This document shows positions 36,169 through 47,436 of a stretch of 64,000 bases of DNA, in pieces. Origin of the DNA: Gnetum montanum. Its lineage: Eukaryota; Streptophyta; Gnetopsida; Gnetales; Gnetaceae. The position numbers were made by a program, and so were the translations under genes. Each line of letters begins with the position of its first letter. The stretch's first letter is position 1. Where the stretch lies: assembly GCA_015680685.1 (NCBI GenBank), contig MNCI01007670.1, positions 105,881-169,880 on the forward strand, given 5' to 3'. Under the pieces are notes generated by a model. It was given only the letters and a program-made list of their open reading frames with translations, was not told the origin of the DNA and ran no database searches.

Positions 36169-36957
36169 TTATTGGCTTAGTAATTTTTTAATTTTCTTCA
36201 TTTTAACATTAGGAGTAGCGTTAACGGGTATGATTCTATATTCAGCGTCTCCTTCACTGATCACGTTGAATGGTAATTCAGCCCAAGGGACGTCTGATGG
36301 AACAGTTCCCGCGTTGGTGCTTTCTGGTGTTTCTGCATGTATTTTAGTTTCTACATTTGCTGTAGTTTCTAAGTGAGGCTGTATATGTACTATTTCAGGC
36401 CTAAGTATTTCTGTGTTGGGTAAATTTTTCTTTGTATTTAAGAGATCATCACTTACTGGTTGCGTGCATCTTTGTTGTTCATTTGTATCATCTTGTTTAG
36501 GCTCTTCGAGCTTAACCTCTGAGCCTTGGTCTGTATTTGTATGTGATGAGATGGTAGGTGTAGCAACCTCCCTGCGTATAATGATTTCTCCACCTTCGTA
36601 AGGCAGGTGAATCTCCTGGTCTATGGGGGAAGAGACTACTTTCAGTTGGGCTAACCAAGGCCTTCCCAATATTAAATTGAACCTTGGCATTTCGTCGATG
36701 ACCACAAAGTTGGCAGATGTGGGGAATTGATCCCTTGCTATAAAGTCCAAAGTCATGGTGCCTTTTACTACTACGCGTGATCTACTGAATGATTTCAAAC
36801 ACGTGGTGGTGGTTGGTCGAATTAGTTTCGTAAGCCCTAATTGTTCGACGATGGGATAAGGTACTACGTTTGTAGCGGCTCCATCATCTACATGCACTCT
36901 ATGTATCTTGAATTGATTTATTTGTATCGTTATGAACATAGGTGCGGTAGTCACTTC
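36169..36957 (-). pseudogene. Element C aspartic protease and tail
   Basis: Retropepsin that cleaves the polyprotein. The active-site loop is HVDDGAATNVVPY, with the family D-x-G core, followed after about 70 residues by FNLILGRPWLAQL, the second signature, and LPYEGGEIII. The remaining 120 residues are acidic and Thr-rich, ending in a Lys-rich KMKKIKKLL. It follows gag in the same frame after a single TGA (36958-36960) that most likely was Arg CGA. D1 and D2 have the same order, so this is a family gag-protease unit. The open frame is uninterrupted. Confidence 0.85.
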
Positions 36958-39900
36958 TCATGTTTTCTCATCCACTTTGATGTTGTCATTGTGGAAACTT
37001 AATGGCTTAGGAGTCGATCCTTGAGGCGAATACATTACCGCATGAATTGAAGGTTCATTTGGAGGTAAGTCTTCGCTTACTGGGATAGATGTCAACATGC
37101 GCACTAGGGCTTCGCGATGGGTTTGAGAGGTTAACACCAGGTCGTATAAGCTTAATGAAGTATTTTTTTGTTTAAGTGCCTGCGTGACCTGTGTTAGAGC
37201 TGTCGCTAAATCTCTACTGTTGGGCGTATGTTTGTCGATAGTCATTTGGTCCATCGGGCCCAACAGTTTTATCTCATGCGTAGTTGGTTTGTCGTTTTTA
37301 TCCACAATCATTGATTTAGACATATCATGCTTTCTGGATGATTCACCCTCATAGCCTATGTTTGGGTTATTGTTAGGTGATGTCATGGGTATTGCACTTA
37401 GTGGGGTAGGCTTGGGAGGTCCTAAGGCTAGTCGTTGACGTTCCTTCTCCAAGCGTTCGCATGTAAGCTTGTCTACCAGGCGTTCTCGTGTGTGGCGTGG
37501 GGGTACAGTTGGTTTCGAAACCTCAGGTTGCTTTGGAACCTGTACAACGTATGGAGTAAGGCAGGGTTGCGGTTGGACTGTTGAATGCGGTTGAGTGTCA
37601 GGCTGGCTGGGCATCTTGATGACATAAGGGATTGGTTTATTCTGTGTTTACGGAGTGGAGGATTAGTGGTCATCAGGACGTTCGGGTATCCTAACAATGT
37701 ATGGAGTTGGCCTAGTTGGAGGTTGTGCCTTCGTAGTTGTGACCACAGGTGATACTTGGACTACGTAGGGAGCGGGCAGAGTAGGAGGTGATTATGTGTT
37801 TGTAGTAGTAGTGGCGGGAGGGACATGCATCACGTATGATTTTTCGCGTGGTGGTGTGACATAAATTGCTACAGCGAGGGGTATTCGGATGACATAAGGT
37901 TTCTGTAGGGAGTATGATGGTTGAGGTACAGGTGTTTGTATAGTGGGAGGAATATGCACTACAAATGATTTCTTAGGCATTTTCTGCTCATGATCGGAAT
38001 GGATGGTGTTAATCCTAGGTGTTTCTGGTTCATTATCGAAATAGATGGTGTTAATTACATATGGTGTTTCTTTAGTATTTAGAGAATCTTTATATACGCC
38101 CATGGCCTGGTTTTGTGGTTGGACGGGGTTGGCTTTATCAAAAGTGATTTGACCTCTGTCAATCATTCATTGGATGTCTTGCTTTAGGGTGAAACAATAG
38201 TTAGTGCCATGTCCATTACATTGATGATAATCACAAAAACGGTCCATTCTAAAGCCTTTAGGAACTGGGGGCTCATCTGGCGTTGCCAGACTTGGGTTCT
38301 GAACCAATTGACAGAACCGATCATGTCTTTGGATCGCTGCGGGGGACAGCTGTTTATGTTTCATCAGTCCAGCCTTCAAGAGTTGGTCGAATAACTGCGA
38401 TGGTTTCATGGGCAACGATGTATATTGAGAGGGGTCTTTCCTCTCGAAGTTTCTCATACGACCTGGTGTAGGGCTTTGTGATGCAGATGTTTCGGGTGCC
38501 ATCGCAGGAGCGGGTTTAGTGTAATTAGCAGGGGCAGCAGGTGGTTTGTTTTGTTGTCCCGCATTCGCTTGTTGTGTTTCTGCTATTGCCACTATAGTTG
38601 TTTTAGCCATTTCTTTGTCTTTCTTATTATGTTGGTTTCTAAAGGCTGAATAGGCAGGGTCATGGCTGTTTTGGGCTGCCTTCTCTATGTTCTTGATCTA
38701 TACAAACACTTGACTAAGAGTGCATGCATTGAGATAATATAATTTGGATTTGACAAAATCGTTGATAGCCCCTTTTAGGATGGTGAGGAGATACGTCTTC
38801 GGGATTGGCTCGTGGAGCTCATTGAGGGCAGCACTCCACCATTGGATGAATTTTTGGACAGGTTCAAGAGGTGCTTGCTTGACCTGTATGAGGCTATCAA
38901 GTGTTGCTTCAGGCTTCAAGTTATACTTGAACTTGGTAATGAATTAGTGTAACAAATCTTCTAGAGAAGATATTGAGTTTTGTGGCAAGGCCCGATACCA
39001 ATCAAGTGCTCTCCCTGTGAGGGACATGGGAAACACTCGCAGAATGGCATGTGGCCACGCCTGAAGTAGCATGCATTCTAGTCTAAATGTTATGAGGTGA
39101 GCGTTGGGGTCTATCTCCCTGTTGTATTTAGTCAGCGTGGGTAAGGAAACACCCTTAGGTAGTGTTAGAGGCGGAATCGAAGAGCTGATAGGGTCATCGT
39201 GATAAAAGTCCACTACTTTAAGCTCTCTGTTGGTGGCTGTTTTGAGGCGTTTGACCTTGTTAGTTAGCTCCTGCATTAGCTTTTTGGTATTAGCCCAGTC
39301 TTAGGCACTAGGTGAGATAGTATGTTGAGGATGTTGTACAGTATACAGGTTAGATTGTTGGATAGTGGGCTGGAAGGAAGAAAGTTGTGTGGTTCGAGGC
39401 TGTGCTTGCGGAATATTTATGGCGAGTGGTACTAAGGGTGGCACATTGTAGGTAAGGGGTTACTGTTGTTGTTATGGTTGTTCTTGAGGGATGTTAGCTA
39501 GTAAAATTGTGTGGGGCGGTATGTTATAGTAAGAGGGTTTATGCGGTTGAGCACTAATCGCTGCCCATTGCCCGATCACATTTTGTGTAGGAACACCCTG
39601 AACTTGTTGAGTTACAGTTGTAAAGGCTGCTCCTTGGGTTTGGATCTGTGGTATATAGTGAGTGGATGTAGAAGCCGGTATCACATGCGGCATCCCGATC
39701 ACTCGGGGTGGGAAGGTTACTCCTACATTATTTTGAGGAGGTTGTATTTGTAAGAATGGGGATACTGTTGCAACGAGGGAAATAGCAAGGGGAAGTGTGT
39801 TAAGTTGCGCATTGGTTATAGGAGGAGTAGGGACAAGCGTGGATGGTTCTTGTTGAGGTATTTATGCTTGGGTGATTTTAAATGGTTGGAGGGACATAGC

Positions 39901-40407
39901 TTCCCCTGTGGCTGGATGAAACAACAGGTTTGCATAGGTTTGTGGGCTAAGGTTATGGTATGAATCTTCATGCTTGGACTGAGCTGCGAAGTCATCCTCC
40001 TCTTCCAATTGAGGATTTGCCACAGACTGGTCCAGAGACTGACTTCTTTGTAGGAGGAGTTGTGAGATGAGCTTAGAGTAGTGCTCTAGAAGAGGGATAA
40101 TATTGTATGGGGAAGGGATGAACTCATGTCCTCCCCTATGGAAGAGTTCGTATTATCTCTTAACCTCCACTTCGGTTTGATCCATGGCTAGGCTAGCTTG
40201 TATTTTTATGCATATGAAATTGTATTGCTCTTGAGTTATAATGTTAAATGATGGGTTATTCCCTTGCAATCTGAGAGACCGGCGAGGCCCTGTTGTGGGT
40301 TGTACTATGGGTTGTTGAATGGCCATGGGGCCTACAATATTTGTGATGGGCTTGGTTGAAGCGTTGGGGTTCACAGTGTTCATGATGAACGGTTGTGAAT
40401 ATAGCAT
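36958..40407 (-). pseudogene. Element C gag
   Basis: One frame runs from about 40407 to the protease with no frameshift but roughly a dozen stops (for example 40153, 39862, 39472, 39301, 38944, 38698, 38167, 37792), nearly all reading as CAA, CAG or CGA changed to TAA, TAG or TGA. Order: basic RRSLRLQG start, HEFIPSPYN, a Pro/Gln-rich part, capsid (KYNREIDPNAHLITF, RALDWYRALP, KYNLKPEATLDSL; 38700-39280), a Cys/His box CDYHQCNGHGTNYC near 38190, and then at least seven short repeats of the form PYVIRIP, SYVMHVPP or SFVVHIPP between 37530 and 38010. D1 and D2 share all these parts. Confidence 0.85.
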
Positions 40408-40439
40408 GGTGGAAGGGATATGAAACTTGTATACTTATC

Positions 40440-40880
40440 AGAGCGTACACCTAAGTTCACAGCGTACAGCGTATAGACTGGATCTCAGCGTATAGGCTCC
40501 AACGACCAGCGTATAGAGACAGCGTACAGTGTACAGGTATACTGAGCAGCGTAGACAGAGTCTACAGCGTATAGCGTAGACTGAGCAACATGTAGGTAGA
40601 GTCTACAGCGTACAGTGTACAGGTATGCTGAGCAGCGTGTAGACAGGGTCTATAGCGTACAACGTATAGGTATACTGAGAAGCGTGTAAACAAGGTCTAC
40701 AGCGTACAGGTATACTGAGTAGTGTGTAGACAAGGTCTATAGCGTACAGCGTACAGGTATGCTGAGTAGTGTGTAGACAGGGTCTACAGCGTACAATGTA
40801 TAGGTATACTGAGCAGCGTAGACAGAGTCTACAGCATACAACATAGATTGAGTAGTGTGTAGACGCTGGGAATTTTGTAG
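40440..40880 (-). repeat. Element C leader, 47-bp tandem repeats
   Basis: Between PBS and gag. Several units of 47 bp (one of 40 bp) built on GTGTAGACAGGGTCTACAGC and GTACAGGTATACTGAG, with truncated units at the edges. Rich in GCGTA, the same short word that makes up the LTR minisatellite. Confidence 0.85.
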
Positions 40881-40972
40881 AACGGGGTGCAGATCAAATT
40901 GGGTTTGGTGTCGATGCGATGTGAATCTGGGAATACCAGGGTATGAGATCAAAGTAAGTTTAAACAGTTTCA

Positions 40973-40991
40973 GGCCCTCCTTCTAGCACCA
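40973..40991 (-). other. Element C primer binding site
   Basis: Minus strand TGGTGCTAGAAGGAGGGCC, 5 bp inside the LTR. D1 (46912) and D2 (52417) have close versions. It starts with TGG as tRNA-primed sites do; I could not match it to a tRNA from memory. Confidence 0.65.
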
Positions 40992-40996
40992 TTTTC

Positions 40997-42496
40997 TGTA
41001 CTGTCCGAAATCATTGGTCTCCGGCTGGAATGAAGTAAAAACTAGGAGATCCCCAGACAAGCACAGAAGACCCTACCTTCGCTTAAGGGCAAGCTGGAAT
41101 TAACGAAGGTAGAGTACCTTGAGTGGTCTGCACGCAGATCAAACAAGGATTTCCCTGAACGTACACTGATACGCTGTACGCTGGGTTATACGTAAATGGC
41201 GTAACTAATATAAAATGGAGCGTAAACGTACAGGAATGTAAACAATAAGCATACAATAACGAACAAAAAAAACTATGACAGATATTAGCAAAAGAAATGT
41301 GGCAATATTATTGCAAAATGGAAAGTTACAATGCACCGGTCTAACGCAGTTGTGAATCTGTCACAAGGCAGACGGAAGGCTCCGGTGGATGCAGGGGGAT
41401 GATTGTTCGCTGGATTCGGCTGCAAGCACAATGTGAAGGCTATATGCTCAGCGTGCAGGGTGGAAGTCCAGCGTACTGGGTTTTTGCTCTGGTTTCTCAA
41501 TGTCTTTGGTTCTTTTTTTGTCTCTGGTTTGCTCTAAAATTGCCAACCCCGATCTAGTGAAAAATTGGGGTTTTATACAAGTTTAGATGTTAGACTCGGA
41601 TCTGAGAGGGGATGATTGGCTATGGAGTGCTGGACTCTCAGGTCGGGTGACATGTGGCGCATTGACCGAGTGCAAAAGAATGAAATTTTACAAGTGTACA
41701 GCGTGCTGTACGCCAGCGTATACTGCTACACGCCAGCGTATACACGCTAAGCATGTGAACTCGGTGTACAGACTTGATCAAAACAAAAGAAGTCATTCGG
41801 CCTTCATATTTGAATTCGGATATCATGAGAATGCTGCTTGTGGATGTTCAGCTTGGTTGAATTTGATCTAACACGGTTTTGGAGAGCTTTGATTGGTATA
41901 CGTTGTGCTACACACTGGGCGCACACATTGTACATGCTAGGCGTATACACTGGGCGTACACGCTGGGCGTATACATTGTACATGCTGGGCGTATACGCTG
42001 GGCATACACGCTGTACATGCTCAGCGTATGAACTCTAAAGTGCATGATGTCGAGACCAAAATTTGACTTTCTGGAGCCCATGATGACACCTGATAATTGC
42101 TGTTCTTGTGAGTTGATGCTTTGTACAAAATCTTGCTCTGAAGTGCTATTTCCATGCTGTCTTTGGGATTGCATGTTGGGCGTACACATCAGTCATACAT
42201 GCTAAGCGTATATGTGAGGCGTGTATGTTGGGCATGTACGCTGGGCGTATGCTGGGTGTATACGCTGCATACTGCATACTTAGTGAGAACTAAGTATCTT
42301 GAGCTCCGAAGTTGCCATGTTTGATACCAGATGTCGTCGTGGTCGTCTGCGAGTCCCAGGGGACTATTTTTTGTTGAGTTCGACTTTGCTTGAAGCTGTC
42401 CGTGGGGCCCTCCATCTTTAGTCATGCTTGGGAGTGTCATGACTTAGCTCGATTCTTGTTGGAGAAGTACTAAGCTTAGAATTTTGTGGTGTTTCA
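40997..42496 (-). repeat. Element C 5' LTR (1500 bp)
   Basis: Minus-strand start TGAAACACCACAAAATTC, end GTACA. TATA box TATAAAA at 41571-41577 (minus), so U3 is about 920 bp. A CpG-rich minisatellite of words such as GGCGTATACGCTG lies at about 41925-42030 and 42175-42265. The D1 and D2 LTRs start TGAAACACC and TGAAATACC. Short translated frames here (Tyr-Ala-Gln-Arg repeats) are only the minisatellite read through. Confidence 0.9.
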
Positions 42497-42501
42497 CTAT
42501 T
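42497..42501. other. Target-site duplication, right (CTATT)
   Basis: Exact copy of 25863-25867, directly after the LTR terminal CA. Confidence 0.85.
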
Positions 42502-45489
42502 GTGATTAAAGCTTTGTAGAACAAGAAGGAAAGAGGTTGAAAGATCTCAATCCTTCATCTATGGGCCTATGCATGAACCACTAGTTCATGAGGAAGAGAA
42601 GAATGGAAACGAATTTAGATTACCTTATCCTAAATCTACTCTAGAAAACATTCATCTAGAAGCTAATCAAGAGGGAGGAAATCATGTTCTTAGTGTTTGG
42701 ATTAAGTATTTGCTCAACCACAAGTGGCCAAATAAGTGCTAGAGAAGCTAGCAGATGATGGTGTTGAAATTTGTGATGTTCAAGAGGGTATGGGCGCACA
42801 TGAAATTCGATAGTGATTGATCCATAAGAAGAAGAATTATCATTAATTCCTTGAGCTCAAGGAGTTGTTGCAATAGATAGGCTTCTATGATTACTCACCT
42901 AATTCTTTGTATAGTATTAACATGAGGTAGAAGAATTCTACCTCAACCTTATTGCAATTGGTACCGTGTCCTTTGTTGGTGGGATTCTTGTGTCCATTTT
43001 GATATGGAAAATCTCTAGAGTCATAGGATTTCCTAATGAACCAATAAACAATTGGTGCCCAAGATTAGAATGAAGGTCCTACTTGAGGTCTTTGACATGG
43101 ATAAGGTAGATGTGAAGATGTTAGAATGCCATGTATAAAATTGTTATACATAACTTCTTATCCACCACAAGAGCATTAGTTATATCTACTTAGGGGGGAT
43201 AAGGTTGTGGATATGATGAGGAGAAAGTGTATCATCAATATCTTATACTTTCTCTATAAGGCCTTGATCCAAAAAATTAAAGATGTGACTCAAAACAAGA
43301 GGAAGGTGTATGCCTTTCTGGGCTTTATCAAAAATTTTTATGAGTTGGTAGGCATACTTAATCATATGGGAAAGGATCTTGTAATAGCAAGAATGATGGA
43401 TTAGAAGAACTTTATGATGGTGGTCCCAAGATGATACCTTAAGATCATTAGAGTAGTACCTAATTTAGAGGATGAGATGGCTTCCATTAAGGCATCATGC
43501 ATCTATCCTTTAGACTAGCTCTTCATTGCTCCCCATCTTTGCATTTCCAAATGAGAGCACCATCTACATCTCAAGCTTTACAACATACATAGGTGCTATA
43601 GCCTAGTGGATCCATCTTTCAAGCACTTGATTTTAGCATTAGATAGAGGTAAGAACCTCTTCCTAGTGGTGGTTTTTGATCTATTATGCACATCAACGAT
43701 GAGGATAAAGCTACCATAATTGGCATTGAGGATTTACAAGGAAAGATCTATTTGCATTTGCTTCTTCATTACTAAATGATTCATCTATGGTCTAGCTAGA
43801 TGTCCCTATTTGTTCTCATATCCAAATTCCTTTAAGAAGTATTTCCTCTTCCCATAAATTTAGACACAACTTGCATAATGTCCAGTAGATGATAGAAGTC
43901 CTTCAAGTATCTACTGATCAACTTGGGACTAGCCATTGGGTAGAAGAGAAGTAGACGGTTGATCCAAAAATTGAATTATTATTGAGAAATATTGATAGCA
44001 TGATGGAGACAGAACTTGTTAGCTAATGCTGATAGAATCTTTTATGCAAGGGAGCTGTAGAGAAGTTAAGCAAAGGTATGATGGTTGTAAGAATAACTAG
44101 AAATTGTTACAGCATTGGTACTAGCATTTTGCATAATCACTCCATAGGTACAGACTGAGTGCTTATAATTAGATCTATTTAATTCATGCCAAGTGGGTGA
44201 AGAAGCATTATTCATAAAAGATGGCTTAGGGTGATAAATTCAAATGCTGAAATACTAGTCCAAAGAATAGGAGAGGATGAGTCAGAAGAAAGAAAAACAA
44301 GTACTCTCCCTTTTTCAATAGATACGAAGGTTGGAAGATGAAATTCAAATCATAGCCTAGTTTTAGAAAGTATCTTCATACCAAAAAGGAGCATTGGCAC
44401 TTGTGGCAGAAGCTAGTAGACAAGACTACTAGGGAAACTAATAAGCTCAAAAAGATCCATTTGATTGAGTAGACAACTTGGGAAGTTGAGGTATGTATAT
44501 TGCATAAACTCATAGATCTACTAAATGAATGAATAATGGAATAGAAGTGTAATGCTTGAAAAATTTGATGCTAGAAAACCAAAGATTTTGAAGCAAAACA
44601 ATTTAACCTTGGATCCCACGGGCCTTGGAAAAGAATTTCAAGCACCTTGGACAATCTTGTTGATCACCCAAGAACTTATAATTCATAAATGATGCAATTA
44701 AAGGAGATGTAAAATGCATATCTAAATGTAGAGAAATTTAAAAATAAACTTGAACTACACAAATGAACAAAAATTTTTATTAGAATAATAAATTGTTTAC
44801 AGAAACAAATTTTGGAAGAGTACAACTTTATGTGCTTAGAATGCACAAAGAGCTTAACGGAAGATGCTTGAAGCTTAATTGAAGCATGTAGAGTGTGTCT
44901 TGTAGTTAGCTCTACTCTTCAGAAGTTCCAAGTTTTATTTTTGAAGCTCTTTGCTAGTCTCTTTACACTGGATCTAAGCTATGGTGGTGAACTAGTTGTT
45001 GGACTTCTAGTGAATCTGCATTGCTCAGAAAGTCTTTAGTTCAGCTTGAATGAAAATTTGCAAAAGTCCTTTTAATGTGGTATTCTCTGGTTTAAGTAGG
45101 TTATCAATGGCTTGATTTGTTGCTACAAATTTATACCATGATTGCTAACAAGTTGTTACAAATTATAGGTGTTTTCAAGTCATCTAGATCCTAGGTATTT
45201 ATCAAATTTGGCAATTTGATGGTTTTTATGCTAGCTCTAGAATAAAATATGCTAGTTGTAGCACAAAATACATTGGCACTAGTAGAAAATACGTTGGTCA
45301 CTATGCCAAGTGTTGTGAGAAATAAGGCAATTGTGTCTGCCATTATTTTCCACCAAGTTATAAATGGGTTTAGTCATGGCTTGCAACATGGATTTTCTTT
45401 GTGGTGTTTCATTAGCTTCTCTTTGTTGATGTTTTGAGGATTGACTTGAGAGACATCAAAAAAGAATGTAAAACACCATTACAAGTCTA
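42502..45489. other. No recognised gene; continuation of the C target
   Basis: Decayed, possibly coding in the past. The open stretch 43207-43404 has VYAFLGFIKNFYEL, which vaguely recalls the gypsy connection motif (RSFLG..NFYRRF), but there is no further support. 44280-44500 is charged and may be pol remains. Otherwise plain. Confidence 0.25.
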
Positions 45490-46902
45490 TGAAACACCAC
45501 CAAAAATTCATGTTTCAAATTGTAAACTTCATTTTCCAATTTGAGGTAAGATTTTATTATAAATGTAAGATTTGTAGTCCATGAGCTACAATCTTGCATA
45601 CTTTAGCTTTTTGGGGTTGAAAAATGCCTCAAAAGTTGTTATTGCCTCACTTCCTAAGTGTAAAATGGTACCTCATGTATTTGGGATTGGGAAGGCTGAA
45701 AATACCTTTGGAGTTGCCAAAATTGACATTTACATGGGTTTTTGTAGGGGTATAGCCTCAACTATGTTGGAACCATCTACCCCCAACATAGGTGGTGTTG
45801 GGTTTTCATTCCTCTTTCCTAGCCAATGTAGTCACCACAAAACCCGACATAGATGCATATATTCTAGAGTTGGAATTGTTGGGATTTTTCATTTTCATTT
45901 TCCCAACAGTAGCCAACGTAGTCACCCCAAGTCTTTAGGAGTTGTAGCATGGCGAGCGTAGACATTAGGTTCACTAGTAGTTTTGGTAGTTCCAACATTT
46001 TTCAGCAACCTCAATGTAGTCCACTATAGTCAGCATAGCTAGGATGGTTAGTGTAGTTGGAATGGTGCCAGCATAGTCACAAAAGTTCATTTACTATTTA
46101 TAGTAAACATATGAGCTTTGGTGGCTACAATGTATTCCAAACTTACTACAAATGATAATTACGCTGAGAATTGATGACCATTGCACCTACAAATTGGCAT
46201 CAATCTATCAATAATCATGATAGTGATGTGTAGGCCTAAAAAATAGCAATTCTATGACTTATATAAACCCAATGTAAACACCTTATTCTGTATCCAACTT
46301 TTTTTTGGGCAGTCGCACTTAAAAGCATTTTGCAACCAAGAGAGCCTTTTACAACCTTGTAGCATCTTTGAGAAAAAATGGTATATATGTTGGGCATTAG
46401 ATACACCCATGTGATACCATTGCATCAAGGGTGGAATATCCTTTGTGGCCACAGTTGTTGATTTCAATGGAAAATAGTAGACATTTGGAAACAGGAGTTG
46501 GAAAGAATCTGAACTATGAAGTTTAATGCAGAACACAACCTACTAGATCCAATGGACTTTAAGCTTCTTCCAAGTGACTTCTTGAGCACCTAGCACAAAA
46601 TCTATATTTTTTGAAGCTGCTACTTTATTTTCCATTTTAATAAAGTTGTAATTCATTACTATGTAGATTTGAGTTCACATTTTCATTTTGGATTTGCAAT
46701 TCCATTTTCGTTTATGATTTGTTTTTTGTTTACGTTTATGTTTTCATTTATGTTTTTGTTTACATTTTCATTGACAATTGGCCAAACTATCTAAGGTGTC
46801 TTGAATCCTATTTTTTGGAGGCCCTTGGGATTCGAGGCTAAAACTATTCCAACACTTGAGATATTCCTATTTCCATTTCAGCAACCAAATTTTCCAAGTC
46901 CA
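45490..46902 (+). repeat. Element D1 5' LTR
   Basis: Starts TGAAACACCACCAAAAATTC like the element C LTR and ends at the CA of AAGTCCA. Matches 51134-52407 (for example GGGGCTGAAAAATGCTTC versus GGGGTTGAAAAATGCCTC). TATATAAA at 46260-46267. At the offset where C has its minisatellite, this LTR has words of CAACGTAGTCACC type (45825-46080). Confidence 0.75.
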
Positions 46903-46911
46903 ATAGTTTTC

Positions 46912-46930
46912 TGGTGCTAGAGGCAAGGCC
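46912..46930 (+). other. Element D1 primer binding site
   Basis: TGGTGCTAGAGGCAAGGCC, 9 bp after the LTR; compare elements C and D2. Confidence 0.6.
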
Positions 46931-47436
46931 TCTGCCCAAATTAATTATTCAAAGAAAAACCTTTTTCAATATTTTCCCAATACCAAGTATATTACGTTTT
47001 CAACTTTAAGACCTACAAACTTATTCTGTTAAGAACAACGTTGTTGCCCAAACCCTTTTCCACATACCTTAGCATAGTTGTAGTAATTGAGTTGGGTTTC
47101 TATTATAATTTCATAGTAGTTGCTAGTTTTCTTGGAACTAGTGTAGTCTACACCAAAAACCAATTTCCATTCAAAAATCCATTTCCATTCAAGAACCTAG
47201 TTTCCATTTGAAAACCCAATTTTGTTTGCTAACTTCTAGCATAGACCCTACTGGAAAGGGCTAGTGTAGTTGGAAATTTCCATCTTAAACCTTGTTTACT
47301 ACATAATACATGACCATCTACTATGCAATATTTCATAGCAGCATTTTCCCCATTGCCTTTCCATTTATAGCCAATTATGTTAGTGGATAATCCCATCGAC
47401 TATGTTTTTTACTAAAAATAGTAAAAAAGGTTAAAA

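Larger units (their letters stand above)
25868..42496 (-). mobile_element. Element C: complete Tat/Ogre-like Ty3/gypsy retrotransposon
   Basis: A 16.6-kb element transcribed right to left: 5' LTR 40997-42496, PBS 40973-40991, repeat-rich leader, gag and protease 36169-40407, an opposite-strand gene 32505-35600, RT, RNase H, a second RNase H and integrase 28495-31963, a 3' non-coding part, and 3' LTR from 25868. The RT sequence (PGLDPRIV, KNGSIRLCIDFRDLN, YVDD) and the extra archaeal-type RNase H place it in the Tat lineage. Perfect 5-bp duplications flank TG and CA ends. A 192-base assembly gap hides the end of the 3' LTR and the polypurine tract. LTR divergence of about 7-8% makes it one of the younger insertions here, yet its genes carry many stops. 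Confidence 0.9.

Noticed and set aside
43207-43404. RT connection motif in VYAFLGFIKNFYEL
   Set aside because: A single vague match; nothing on either side supports RT or RNase H.
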